Source: Fibrobacter sp. (GTDB lineage Bacteria > Fibrobacterota > Fibrobacteria > Fibrobacterales > Fibrobacteraceae). From it: 64,000 nt of DNA. The stretch covers positions 1-64,000 of the forward strand of contig JAGCGO010000100.1 of NCBI GenBank assembly GCA_017649565.1. The letters are read 5' to 3'. Positions 17,719 to 26,521 of the stretch are shown piece by piece. The notes beneath the pieces are model-generated. The model ran no database searches. It was given only the letters and a program-made list of their open reading frames with translations, and had not been told where the DNA came from. Position 1 is the stretch's first letter; each line of letters begins with the position of its first letter. The position numbers and the translations under genes are program-made.

Positions 17719-19398
17719 CTAGGCCAACTGTAGAAGCACTATGGCAAGCACCTGACCGCTCAGGATACGCAGCAGCATGGTGAGCGGGTACACCGAAGCG
17801 TAGCCGATGTTCACCGCCTCGCTGTCCGCCTGGCCGTTCGCGAAGGCAAGCGCGGGAGGGTCCGTAGTGGCACCGGCAAGCACGCCGCACAGCGAAAGGT
17901 AGTTGACCTTGAAAACCAGGTGGCCGACAGCCGCCATAATGGCGAGTGGCAAGAAGGTAATGAGCGCGGCCAAAGCCATGTAGTGGAGCCCATCACCGTT
18001 CAGCAGCACATCGAAGAACTTGATACCCGCATTCAGGCCCACACAGCTCAGGAAGAGCGTAAGCCCGAATTCACGGAGCATCAGGTTCGCGCTGTTCGCC
18101 ATGAAGAAGTTGAGCGGGCCAATCTTGCGTTTACGGCTAAGCAGGATAGCAACAATGAGCGGGCCACCGGCGAGCCCCAGCTTGAGCGGGGTCGGCATGC
18201 CGGGAATCGCTATGGGGATGCTTCCGGCAACAACTCCGAGGAAAATCCCGAGAAAGGCCGGGAGAATTTCGGGATGGTCAAGTGCCGTAAGCGAGTTGCC
18301 CAGTTCCTTCGCCGCGGCCTCGATCCCTTCGGCCGTACCGACAAGCCTTAACTTGTCTGCAAACTTGATGCGCAAATCCAGGCGACCCGTGAACTTGAAC
18401 CCGCTGCGGACCACGCGGCTCACGTTCACGCCGTAGCGTTCCGCAAGGGCGAGCGAGCCGATTGTCCGGCCAAGAACCTTCTTGTTTGTCACGAGGATGG
18501 TCTTGACCTGGATGGGTGCGCCGTCCGACGCCAGCTTCGTAATCGGCGTTTCAAGCCGCTTGCCAATGATTTTTTCCATCATGGCGACCGCATCGGGCAT
18601 GCCCACGATATGCACCTTGTCGCCCTCTTCTATAACCGTCTTCCCGTTCGGGGTAAAAATATCGTTCCCGCGCATAAGACGCGTGATGACCACCCCGCTC
18701 GAAACCAGGTCCGGGATTTCCTTGAGCTGGATTCCGTACAGGTTCCTGTTCTCGACCATGAGACTGCACGACTCGATTTCACGCGTGTTGGCCGCGATAT
18801 CGGCGGCGTAATCCTTTGCGGCCTGGGCCGGGTTTTGCCGGAACACAACGCGGGCCAAGATCATCACGAGGATAATTCCAATGACACCGAAAGGATATGC
18901 AACAGCGTACCCGATACCCGTCAACGACGCGTCCACCCCGGCCGCGGCAAAGGCTGAATTTGCGGCACCCAAAGAAGGCGTATTTGTGACAGCGCCGCAA
19001 AGCATACCGACGAGCACGGGTACGTTGTTATGCATATCTGTAAAGAAGTAAAGGCAAAGCGTCACGACAATACCCAGCAGCACCACGCCTGTCGAAAGGA
19101 CGTTGAGCACCAGCCCGTGACGGCGGATAGAATCCATGAATCCCGGTCCCACCTGCATGCCGATCGTGTAGACGAAAAGAATCAAGCCGAATTCCTGGAC
19201 GAAATGTAGCACGTCGTGCTCGACACGCAAGCCCAGGTGTCCGAACAGAATACCCACGAAAAGCGCTCCCGCACCGCCAAGGCTGATTCCCTTGACCTTG
19301 ATTTTGCCCAACATCAGGCCGATTGCCGCGGTGAGCGCGATCGCGACAACTTGTTGCCCTACCGAGGGCTTGGTAAATAAGTCGATAAGCCAGGTCAT
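17719..19398 (-). CDS. AspT/YidE/YbjL family antiporter with two TrkA-C domains
   Basis: 559 residues. Two homologous membrane halves of about five helices (about 15-185 and 385-555) flank a soluble centre of two TrkA-C/RCK-C regulatory domains, each with NGKTVIEEGDKVHIVG- or KFADKLRLVGT-like cores. The repeated motifs GMLCGAVTNTPSLGAANSA and GVLAGATTDPPALAFANGQ mark the aspartate:alanine exchanger family. The substrate is unknown here. It is monocistronic, with its own terminator. Confidence 0.88.
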   Translation of the reverse strand: MTWLIDLFTKPSVGQQVVAIALTAAIGLMLGKIKVKGISLGGAGALFVGILFGHLGLRVEHDVLHFVQEFGLILFVYTIGMQVGPGFMDSIRRHGLVLNVLSTGVVLLGIVVTLCLYFFTDMHNNVPVLVGMLCGAVTNTPSLGAANSAFAAAGVDASLTGIGYAVAYPFGVIGIILVMILARVVFRQNPAQAAKDYAADIAANTREIESCSLMVENRNLYGIQLKEIPDLVSSGVVITRLMRGNDIFTPNGKTVIEEGDKVHIVGMPDAVAMMEKIIGKRLETPITKLASDGAPIQVKTILVTNKKVLGRTIGSLALAERYGVNVSRVVRSGFKFTGRLDLRIKFADKLRLVGTAEGIEAAAKELGNSLTALDHPEILPAFLGIFLGVVAGSIPIAIPGMPTPLKLGLAGGPLIVAILLSRKRKIGPLNFFMANSANLMLREFGLTLFLSCVGLNAGIKFFDVLLNGDGLHYMALAALITFLPLAIMAAVGHLVFKVNYLSLCGVLAGATTDPPALAFANGQADSEAVNIGYASVYPLTMLLRILSGQVLAIVLLQLA

Positions 19399-19516
19399 AG
19401 GTTAGATAAGAGACGAGAGACGAGAGATGAGAAAGATTCGAGGGAAAAAATCCTTAGTCCATCATCTGATGTCTTCAGGGTTAAGGGTTGGGGTTCACTT
19501 CTTAGAATGAATGTAG
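19399..19516. repeat. Low-complexity AGACGAGAGA intergenic repeat
   Basis: 19411-19432 carries AGACGAGAGACGAGAGAT followed by GAGA. Seventeen of these bases recur at 29557-29573, and the word recurs inverted at 29677-29705. Such purine-rich words appear only between genes in this window. Confidence 0.55.
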
Positions 19517-20074
19517 TTATTTTTCCTTCAGGCAGCGCACCGAAGCGAAAATGTTCTTGTTGAAGTGCTCGTAAGCAACGCTAGAATCCGTAACGCGCAC
19601 CAGGTAGGCCCTGGAATCGTCGTAAGCACCGGCGGTCCAGAAACTCGCGCTCGCCCCCTTGTCGGCAAACTTGCCGTCGTAATACTTGAAACCAGCGAAC
19701 TGCACATTGAACACGTCGGGCTTCTTGAGATCCTCCACATCAGCCGTACCGAAGGCGTCCTTGAAATCCTGACGCGTCGGCAAGCGCCACCCGATCGGGC
19801 AGACAGAACTCAATGCAGCCTCCCAAGTATAGAGGCGCCCCGTGCTCACGCAATTGTCGTGATTGTTGTCGTAGCAGGTGCTGGAGTCCGGACTGTACAC
19901 CGCCAGGTTCTCCGCCATCCAGACCTTGTCGCCAATATCAAGAACGGCGTAGGTTTTCTCGGGACAGGCAAGGCTGTGCTTTTCGGCGTCGTAGGTGCAG
20001 TCGCGGTTATCCTGGCAAGCAATCATGGCGAATGCGGTGCAGGCGATGGCTATTGTGACGATCTTGTTTTCCAT
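19517..20074 (-). CDS. FISUMP-domain lipoprotein (TIGR02145 type)
   Basis: 185 residues. The signal peptide ends in a lipobox (FAMIAC followed by Q), so it should be lipid-anchored. The mature part matches the Fibrobacter succinogenes major paralogous domain: KVWMAENLAVY near the start, CPIGWRLPTRQDF in the middle, SFWTAGAYDDSRAYLVRV and a final ASVRCLKE. Paired cysteines are a family trait. ATG 20074 follows GAGGAGTACATT. The role of this domain is unknown. It is a cell-surface protein whose family is strikingly expanded in Fibrobacter, and thus a strong taxonomic marker. Confidence 0.9.
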   Translation of the reverse strand: MENKIVTIAIACTAFAMIACQDNRDCTYDAEKHSLACPEKTYAVLDIGDKVWMAENLAVYSPDSSTCYDNNHDNCVSTGRLYTWEAALSSVCPIGWRLPTRQDFKDAFGTADVEDLKKPDVFNVQFAGFKYYDGKFADKGASASFWTAGAYDDSRAYLVRVTDSSVAYEHFNKNIFASVRCLKEK

Positions 20075-20129
20075 AATGTACTCCTCATATTTTTGCCGCA
20101 CTAGGCGGACCTTTTTTGTTTTCCGCGCA

Positions 20130-20137
20130 CAAAGATA
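20130..20137 (-). promoter_or_regulatory. TAnnTTTG box before the FISUMP gene
   Basis: TATCTTTG on the minus strand, with a TTAGAC element 18 bases upstream of it and a 55-base leader to the ATG. Confidence 0.55.
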
Positions 20138-20501
20138 GAAGAGCCGATTCATATTGTCTAATAGATTATTTGTATCTAATTAATCACTTTTCGTTATGGA
20201 TTAGGAACTCAATGCTCCAAGTTCGAGGCGTGGGACGCGAGGAAGTAGCAGCAGTGAGCAATGAGCAGTGAAGGATGCGGAATGCGAAAGGAGATGCCCG
20301 GTCAAGCCGGGCATGACAACCACTAACCACTGTTTACTGCCTACTTCCTACAGCCCCTAGATCCTAGCCCCTAGTCTCTTTTTTTGTTCCAAGCGACATA
20401 GATTCTTCTGGAAGGCTCAAAAGCGAGTAAGACGAGGCGTCACCGGCCGTAGCGTACTAAGCGTACGTGAGGCCGGGGACAACGAAGTATTACGAAGCTT
20501 T
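20138..20501. repeat. Repeat-rich intergenic region with hairpins
   Basis: About 360 bases without a gene. 20294-20314 is an eight-bp perfect hairpin (ATGCCCGG/CCGGGCAT), a form common as dispersed intergenic repeats. 20443-20476 is a nested hairpin (CCGGCC/GGCCGG around CGTAC/GTACG) just after the stop of the 20502 gene. Between them are low-complexity words such as gagcaatgag and CCTAGATCCTAG. Nothing codes convincingly. Confidence 0.55.
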
Positions 20502-21257
20502 TCAGCCTTTCACGTGGATGGCGGCGGCGAATTCTTTTAACAACGCCGGATCTTCGACCTTTTCCCAGAGCGTCCCGGTCACGATGATGTTCGCGCCGGC
20601 AGCCACACGGATAGCCGCGGTCTGCGGGTCCTTGATGCCGCCGCCGGTAATAATTGTCATCTCGGTCGCCTTGCGGGTATAGGCGATGTGCTCCACGGGT
20701 ACCGGTTCTTCGGCTCCGCTACCGGCCTCCAGGTATACGTAGCGCATGCCCATGAGTTCTGCCGCGATGGAGTTCACCATGCTGAGTTTCGGCTTGTTCG
20801 CGGGAACGGGCATCGTACCGCTGATGTATTCCACGGTCGTGCGCTTGCCGCTGTTGATGAGCTGGTAGGCCGTCGGGATGGCTTCCATATTGAGGGCGCG
20901 CACCAGGGCTCCGCCACGCACCTGTTCGTCGATCAGGTAGTTCGGATTGCGACCGCTCACCAAGGTCATGAAGAGCATTGCATCGAAACCGGGCACCACC
21001 TGGGAGGCGCCTCCCGGGAATAGCACCACGGGCAGGTCCACATGCGCCTTGAGCGCGGCCACCTGCTTGGGAAGCGTGAAGTTCCCTAAATAAGAACCAC
21101 CCACCAGCAAGAGGTCTGCCCCGTTCTCGGCGGCCATGGCGCCAGCCTTCACAAAGGCGGCCTCATCCGAAGTATCCGGGTCCAACAACACGGCGAACAG
21201 GGCCCCGCGTTTCTCGATGGCGGCATTCAGACGAGTTTCGGTCTTTCCGATTTTCAT
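20502..21257 (-). CDS. Geranylgeranylglyceryl phosphate synthase family protein (PcrB/GGGPS)
   Basis: 251 residues, one TIM barrel. Family motifs: FAVLLDPDTSD at the N-terminus, LLLVGGSYL, VLFPGGASQV, YLEAGSGAE, a glycine-rich phosphate site ITGGGIKDP and VTGTLWE. GGGPS joins a prenyl diphosphate to sn-glycerol-1-phosphate, the first step of archaeal ether lipids. Bacterial group II homologs occur in Bacteroidetes. The bacterial substrate here is not known. ATG 21257 follows AGAGG; the open frame upstream to 21500 is not conserved-looking. A TAGCTTTG box lies 15 bases before the ATG. Confidence 0.88.
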   Translation of the reverse strand: MKIGKTETRLNAAIEKRGALFAVLLDPDTSDEAAFVKAGAMAAENGADLLLVGGSYLGNFTLPKQVAALKAHVDLPVVLFPGGASQVVPGFDAMLFMTLVSGRNPNYLIDEQVRGGALVRALNMEAIPTAYQLINSGKRTTVEYISGTMPVPANKPKLSMVNSIAAELMGMRYVYLEAGSGAEEPVPVEHIAYTRKATEMTIITGGGIKDPQTAAIRVAAGANIIVTGTLWEKVEDPALLKEFAAAIHVKG

Positions 21258-21272
21258 AGCAACCTCTTGCGA

Positions 21273-21280
21273 CAAAGCTA
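21273..21280 (-). promoter_or_regulatory. TAnnTTTG box before the GGGPS gene
   Basis: TAGCTTTG on the minus strand, 15 bases upstream of the ATG. The short leader contains the AGAGG ribosome-binding site. Confidence 0.5.
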
Positions 21281-21396
21281 GAATCTCCCCAAAAGATAAC
21301 TTTATAAACAGGGAAGAACGCAAAAAAACGCTTAAAGTATCCAGAGAATGAGCAAAATCACAGGAAAATGGCGCAAAAAGGGCAATTTGGAGCCAT

Positions 21397-21541
21397 AAAA
21401 AAAACCGAGTAGAGAGGCGCCGCAGCGAATCACTAAAAAAAGTGAACCAGAGCTTTCTTTTTGGGGAGGTGTATACAGAATCTCTGGGCTGCAGCGCCAA
21501 ACCCTACATCGGACAACAACAACCATCTCTTCAGGTATGGC
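21397..21541 (-). ncRNA. Candidate structured RNA with a three-way junction and T8 tail
   Basis: Outer stem 21405-21412 with 21504-21512 (one bulge). Second stem 21416-21426 with 21488-21498, ten of eleven pairs. Inside are two hairpins: 21430-21434/21441-21445 (A6 loop on the plus strand) and 21447-21452/21482-21487, extended by 21455-21458/21477-21480. On the minus strand the outer stem is followed at once by eight Ts, as in an intrinsic terminator, so leftward transcription is inferred. A TATATTG box at 21547-21553 could start it. It matches no RNA class I recognise. It could be a free small RNA or a leader of the GGGPS gene. Confidence 0.5.
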
Positions 21542-21553
21542 ACGCACAATATA

Positions 21554-22035
21554 AAAAGAAAAAACCGAATAAGACTCTTTTTAGGAAAATGTAACCAAAA
21601 AAAATCTTTTAACAAACAAATTCGCAACTTTGTTCGTTTTCCGTCTTTTGTAAAGCATTTCGTTACCAAAAAAGCCTTATTTCTAGGCCTTTTCGCAACA
21701 GGACACGACTTTTTCCCTTGTCTGAAGTCCTTCTATATAAACACCATCAACAACCAATCAACATATTGAAAAAATTTCCAATAAAGTCGACCAGTCGCAA
21801 TGCTATAATAATGTTACTTTGAATGGAAAATGATGGCGGTAAAGGGGTGTTTCGTCCGGTCAACCAGGTCCCAGACTGCACCCTCCGGATACAGCCACAT
21901 TTTTCACAAGACCCTACCCAAAAATTGCCCAAAATTTACCATTTTAGGGCATTGTTGTAAATCGTGCAACGAAAACTTTACGCACCGGCCGGACATACAC
22001 GCCCCAAATTATTAATTTTTGATAGATTGATAAGC
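21554..22035. other. AT-rich gene-poor region upstream of the TIGR02147 gene
   Basis: About 480 bases. A TATAAT lies at 21804-21809 without a clear -35. Short open frames here (for example 21461-21769) lack ribosome-binding sites or recognisable content. No tRNA was found. Confidence 0.4.
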
Positions 22036-22911
22036 ATGATAGACGTACTGGATTACCTTGAGTATCGCGAGTATCTGAAGGACTGGTTTGTCGAAAGCAA
22101 GAAAGACAATCCGTTCACTTCGTACCGCTATTTGGGCCAGAAAACCGGAGTCGATCCGGCCTGGCTTGTTCGCGTATTCCAGAAAGAAGGTCACCTAAAC
22201 GAGGGAACACTCCCCGTATTCATACGTCTCTGCGGCATGGACGACCGCCGCGCCGAATATTTCAAGACGCTTTACCGTTTCAACAAGACCAAGGCAAAGC
22301 AAACCCTTTCGGAACTGTATTACAAGCTCATGGAGCTCAGGTCCCTGGAGACCCGAGTCCTTTCGCAGCCCGAGCTCGCCTATTTTGGCAGTTGGGCCTG
22401 CGCAGCGCTCCGCGCCCTTATCGGCATCTCGAAAGACACCAGCAACCTGGACAAGCTGGCCAAGCAGCTTAGCCCCACCATCAGCCAGGACGAAGCCCGC
22501 AATGCGCTGGGCATCCTCAAGCAGTTGGGACTCGTCGTCCCGGACGACAAGAACGGCTGGAACATTACCGACCAGATCTTAAGCACAGGCGGCGAGGTCA
22601 AGAGCCAGGCCGTCAGGAATTTCCATAGGCACACCATCGAACTTGCACAGGAATCTCTGGACCGCCACAAACCCGAAGAACGCGACATTTCTTCGACGGT
22701 GTTCACCGCCGAAGAAGCCGACCTTCCCGAAATCAGGCACCGCATAGAAGAATTCCGCCGCGCACTCATGAAGTTTGCCTGCCGCAGCGAACGGGCAGAC
22801 CGAGTCTACGCCCTCAACGTGGCCCTGTTCCCCCTGTCCGAAAAAGTGGCCGATCCGTTTGTATGCCCAGATAAAACACATAACGGCGAAAACAAGGGAG
22901 GTAACCCATGA
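22036..22911 (+). CDS. TIGR02147 family protein (Fibrobacter paralogous family)
   Basis: 291 residues. The N-terminal segment YLEYREYLKDWFVESKKDNPFTSYRYLGQKTG is the family hallmark, followed by a helical region, then a winged-helix-like segment (SQDEARNALGILKQLGLV) and a C-terminal half with HRHTIELAQESLD. This Fibrobacter-expanded family looks DNA-binding and often precedes a gene for an exported protein, as here, where the next frame overlaps by ATGA. Regulation of its neighbour is inferred, not shown. ATG 22036 is used because the family motif begins immediately after it. Confidence 0.85.
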   Translation: MIDVLDYLEYREYLKDWFVESKKDNPFTSYRYLGQKTGVDPAWLVRVFQKEGHLNEGTLPVFIRLCGMDDRRAEYFKTLYRFNKTKAKQTLSELYYKLMELRSLETRVLSQPELAYFGSWACAALRALIGISKDTSNLDKLAKQLSPTISQDEARNALGILKQLGLVVPDDKNGWNITDQILSTGGEVKSQAVRNFHRHTIELAQESLDRHKPEERDISSTVFTAEEADLPEIRHRIEEFRRALMKFACRSERADRVYALNVALFPLSEKVADPFVCPDKTHNGENKGGNP

Positions 22912-24413
22912 GACTCTCCCAGAAAAATATGTATCTTGGAAGTATGCACAATACTTCCGCGGGCCTGAGGGGAATTGCCCTGAAAACGTTTGCCGGACTC
23001 GTACTGGGTCTCGGCCTTTGGGACTGTACCTCGGACGACATGGCCGGAGGAGGCCCCAGCGGAACGGAAGCCGGCAACGCCATTACGGCCACCCTGTATG
23101 ACGAAAACGGGTCCTTGGCAAAGTATGCAACGGTAACGCTCATCAAGCGCAACAGCCTCAGCGGCGAAGCGCACGCCTATACGGCCGTAGCGGATTCCAA
23201 CGGCATCATTTCCATCGACAGCGTCGACGTGGGTGACTATATCATGGAAGTCGCCCTAGAAGGGAACGCCGCCCAGATCGAAGTCTCGGTAGAAAACACC
23301 ACGGACACCGTTTCTCTTGGCGAGCACAAGCTCCAGAAGACCGTTTTCATGAGCGGTTCTCTCTTGGAATACGGCTGCGATGACTGCGGAAACGCATTCG
23401 GCACGCTCAAGTTCTTCGGCCTCAACCACGCCACGAACGTGACCAACGGAATGTTCTCCATTGGCGGCCTCCCCGCCGGCAACCTGAACTTCGCATTCAT
23501 TCCGAACTACGGGCCCAAGCTCGACACCATTGTCTTGCCGACCATCAAGGCAAAGGCTGGCGACTCCATTGTCAAGGAACATGTGGTCCCCACACCTGAG
23601 CCCCCGGACACTACGGCGAAAGATACGACAAAGGAAGATACCATCGTAAAGCCCGAAGGTCCGCTCGAGACGCTCCTCCTGGACGACTTCGAAGATGGTG
23701 ACAACATCCACAAGATGGGCGAATCCATTGCCACCCCGCTGAATTCAAGCGCAGCGTGGTTCCTTTACCCTGGCGACAACAAGATGGGCTACGGATACAT
23801 TTCGGTCGATCCGAAAGTGACTACCTTCAACACCCCGTTCGTGGACATCATTGAAACCGAGGAAGACGAGAACAAGCAGGTGCATTTCAAGGTGACATTC
23901 CCCGACTCGATCTTCCGGGCCTACCCGGTGCCAGACTCCGTCAAGGATTCCGCCTTCTACGTGAACTATCCTGGGTACGCGTACATGGATTCGACTGCCT
24001 GGGTATCGCAGTGGAAGACCACCTTTGGACTCGAAATCGGCGTAATGAATAAAGCCTACGATCTTTCGGGAGTCGATTCCATCGTATTCGAAGCCTGGGG
24101 ATCCGGTTCCTGCACGTTCGAACTCAACGACAAGAGTCCCAAGTACACCAATACGAACGCGGGCTACAACTACGGCTACAACGGCTTTGGCGGTTACAGC
24201 GATCCACACGGGTTGATCATCGGCTCCATGGAATTTGACCTGCCTGCCAAAAAGTCGAAAGTCGCAGTCGCAGTCGCAGACCTCATTCCGGACGCAGAGA
24301 AGCGCAAGAACATCACCACGATTTCATGGGTATTCTACGACGATGTCGAGTTCTACTTCGACAACCTGGAATTTGTCGGATACGACCAGGAAAGCATCTG
24401 GGATACAAAATGA
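22908..24413 (+). CDS. Lipoprotein paired with the TIGR02147 protein
   Basis: 501 residues. N-terminal hydrophobic segment (about 21-38) ending LGLWDC followed by T, a lipobox-like site. Residues about 55-130 look like a carboxypeptidase-regulatory-like beta-sandwich (AITATLYDENGSLAKYATVTL ... DSNGIISID). A Pro/Thr/Asp-rich linker (about 210-235) leads to a C-terminal domain resembling carbohydrate-binding galactose-binding folds (LLLDDFEDGDN ... FYFDNLEFVGYD). GGGAGG precedes the ATG. It is probably a surface protein, and sugar or surface binding is a guess. Confidence 0.75.
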   Translation: MRLSQKNMYLGSMHNTSAGLRGIALKTFAGLVLGLGLWDCTSDDMAGGGPSGTEAGNAITATLYDENGSLAKYATVTLIKRNSLSGEAHAYTAVADSNGIISIDSVDVGDYIMEVALEGNAAQIEVSVENTTDTVSLGEHKLQKTVFMSGSLLEYGCDDCGNAFGTLKFFGLNHATNVTNGMFSIGGLPAGNLNFAFIPNYGPKLDTIVLPTIKAKAGDSIVKEHVVPTPEPPDTTAKDTTKEDTIVKPEGPLETLLLDDFEDGDNIHKMGESIATPLNSSAAWFLYPGDNKMGYGYISVDPKVTTFNTPFVDIIETEEDENKQVHFKVTFPDSIFRAYPVPDSVKDSAFYVNYPGYAYMDSTAWVSQWKTTFGLEIGVMNKAYDLSGVDSIVFEAWGSGSCTFELNDKSPKYTNTNAGYNYGYNGFGGYSDPHGLIIGSMEFDLPAKKSKVAVAVADLIPDAEKRKNITTISWVFYDDVEFYFDNLEFVGYDQESIWDTK

Positions 24414-25141
24414 ACGGAGTCCGGTCCGTAACGACAAACCAGGATTCCATCCACAAGGATCTCGAAAAAACCGTACGCAAATACGCAAGGACGCAGTACA
24501 TGCGTCCTATTGCTTTACATACGCAAGAGGCTTTTGAGCAGGCCAGGGAAAAGATTTTAACCTGGGCGGGGCAAAGCGACATAGCCTCCATCCCCGTCGT
24601 CCTGGATTCGGGATGCGGCACCGGCGAGAGCACGGTACACCTCGCCCGCAGGTTTCCCGACTGCGCAGTACTGGGCATAGACAAGTCCGAGGTCCGCATC
24701 GGCAAGAGCGGGGACCCGAGCCACGCCGGACCGGAAGGCATTCCCGCAAACGCATTCTGGATTAGGGCCGAGCTCCTGGATTTTTGGCGGCTGGTGCTCG
24801 ACGACCACTGGGACGTACGCTACCATGCCGTATTCTACCCCAACCCGTGGCCCAAGCAGTCCGAGTGCACGCGACGTTTCCACATGCACCCGATATTCCC
24901 GACGATGATGCAGCTCGCCCCCGTCACCGAACTCAGGACCAACTGGGAAATCTATGCGCAGGAATTCCGCGGCGCGGTCGGCATTCTCGGCGAGGAAAGC
25001 AAGACCATTCCCGAGCTGGCCAGCCTGCGCGGCATCCGGGCGGAATTATCCACCCTCCAGCCGGACAGTCCGGAAACAGCCTTCGAAAGAAAATACGCCG
25101 CAGCGGGTCAATCGCTGTGGCGCGTAATGGTCAACCGGTAA
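24410..25141 (+). CDS. TrmB-like tRNA (guanine-N7-)-methyltransferase
   Basis: 243 residues, Rossmann-fold SAM-dependent methyltransferase. The SAM-binding motif is VLDSGCGTGEST, the acidic loop ends LGIDKSE, and the TrmB signature appears as FYPNPWPK, where most members have PDPWPK. TrmB makes m7G46 in tRNA. The N-terminal part (KYARTQYMRPIALHT) and the absence of a long C-terminus differ from textbook TrmB, so another substrate is possible. The start overlaps the preceding stop as ATGA, making it the third gene of a coupled set. Confidence 0.75.
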   Translation: MNGVRSVTTNQDSIHKDLEKTVRKYARTQYMRPIALHTQEAFEQAREKILTWAGQSDIASIPVVLDSGCGTGESTVHLARRFPDCAVLGIDKSEVRIGKSGDPSHAGPEGIPANAFWIRAELLDFWRLVLDDHWDVRYHAVFYPNPWPKQSECTRRFHMHPIFPTMMQLAPVTELRTNWEIYAQEFRGAVGILGEESKTIPELASLRGIRAELSTLQPDSPETAFERKYAAAGQSLWRVMVNR

Positions 25142-25156
25142 GGCCGGAAAGGCGCC

Positions 25157-26434
25157 CTACATCTCGGAATTCAGCCAGTTCAGGAAAGCCTTGGTCTGTC
25201 TCGTGAAGTTCACGAGGACTTCGGCGTCGCGCACGACGATGAATTCGGACAGGCCGTAGGTGGGCTTGTCGTACGACCAGTCGTAAGTGTAGCCGAGGCG
25301 GGTCCAGAGACGCTTGGAAGACTTCTTCTCGTACTTGGGCCTGGTTTCGTCGAACCAGTTCTGGAACCATATCATGAAAGCCTCGTCCTTCTTGCCGAAG
25401 GGGGACTCTGCGGCAGGTTCCTCGGAAGGCGGATCGTAGGACACCACATTCTGCTCTCCCGAAGCATCGTCGTCAAAGGTTGCGCGCATGACATTGCTCG
25501 TCGGGTCGGTCACGTAGGCGGGACGGACGACATCCTTCGGGTCAACCCAGACCGTACTGAAGTGGGTGAGCGTCGTATCGAGAGAGTAGCCCATCAGCTG
25601 GTGCAGACGGCGCGTCCAGTTGCGCACGGAACCCTTGTTCTGGTTGAACCACTTGCGGAATTCCTTGTCGGCGACAGCCCACATGACTTCGTCACCCAAC
25701 TTGATGGTGCGGCCTTCCTGGAAACGTTCCGGATCGTTGTGCCACACGACAAGCAAAATGCGGTTGCGGTCGCCATTCCATGTGACCATGTCGGAAAGCG
25801 TATCCAGCGAAATGAGGGGCTGGATCTGGTCGCTACCCGTATTGGCCGCCTGCTGGATGGCCGACTTGTAACTTTCGACAAGGAGCGAATCCTTGTTGGC
25901 GAACGAAACCTCGCCACCGTTGTTGTCGATAATGTTGCAATAAGGGATAGAGGCAGGAGGCACGGCGACATTCCACCGGTCGAACACTTCCTCGATCAAA
26001 AGGTCGTTATGCGTGAAAAGTTTTTCGTCACCCACAAAGGAGATCACGATCTTGCAGAATCCCGAATCCGGAATGACCACGGTCGTAGGAACGGCACCGG
26101 TCGAGGGGTCGCTCTGGTCCAGCTTCAAATTGAATTCGTCTTTCCAGCACTGGTAGTGGTAAGAATAGAGCGTAGCCGGCCCCGGCTTCATCGGGCTGAA
26201 GAATATATTGTCCTGGTCGTTGCTCCATGTGGGCTTGACCAGAATCGTGGAATCGCCGAGTTTGATTGTCTGCGGGAGCCCTTCGCTACAGAACGTGGCG
26301 GCCTGGCGGAACACGCCAATGACACCCGTTTGGTTGCGGAACGTCTCAGGATTGTTAACCTTGGGACCCTGGGTACAAGACATCAGGGATAGGGCGGATG
26401 CGCCAAGAACGGCTAGGGAGAAAAACTTTTTCAT
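25157..26434 (-). CDS. Lipoprotein of unknown function
   Basis: 425 residues. Signal peptide with lipobox LMSC followed by T at about residue 20. The mature protein has repeated Trp-rich segments (FRKWFNQNKGSVRNWTRRLHQ and MIWFQNWFDETRPKYEKK), suggesting an internal duplication in the C-terminal half, and ends RQTKAFLNWLNSEM. It resembles DUF4837-type lipoproteins in layout only, and I do not recognise it firmly. No Shine-Dalgarno; TATATTTA lies four bases before the ATG. It converges with the TrmB-like gene. Confidence 0.75.
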   Translation of the reverse strand: MKKFFSLAVLGASALSLMSCTQGPKVNNPETFRNQTGVIGVFRQAATFCSEGLPQTIKLGDSTILVKPTWSNDQDNIFFSPMKPGPATLYSYHYQCWKDEFNLKLDQSDPSTGAVPTTVVIPDSGFCKIVISFVGDEKLFTHNDLLIEEVFDRWNVAVPPASIPYCNIIDNNGGEVSFANKDSLLVESYKSAIQQAANTGSDQIQPLISLDTLSDMVTWNGDRNRILLVVWHNDPERFQEGRTIKLGDEVMWAVADKEFRKWFNQNKGSVRNWTRRLHQLMGYSLDTTLTHFSTVWVDPKDVVRPAYVTDPTSNVMRATFDDDASGEQNVVSYDPPSEEPAAESPFGKKDEAFMIWFQNWFDETRPKYEKKSSKRLWTRLGYTYDWSYDKPTYGLSEFIVVRDAEVLVNFTRQTKAFLNWLNSEM

Positions 26435-26438
26435 GCCC

Positions 26439-26446
26439 TAAATATA
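26439..26446 (-). promoter_or_regulatory. TATATTTA box abutting a lipoprotein start codon
   Basis: Minus-strand TATATTTA, then GGGC, then ATG: the same spacing as azlC, with no ribosome-binding site. Confidence 0.45.
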
Positions 26447-26521
26447 TGTTTTTGATTTTTTTAAAGCAACTTTTTTATGCGGCGGAGACCGCCAGCACAA
26501 AGATATTTGGACCAAATGAAC

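Noticed and set aside
21461..21769. 102-codon ORF in the gap before the TIGR02147 gene
   Set aside because: No ribosome-binding site or recognisable content; it overlaps the structured RNA candidate.
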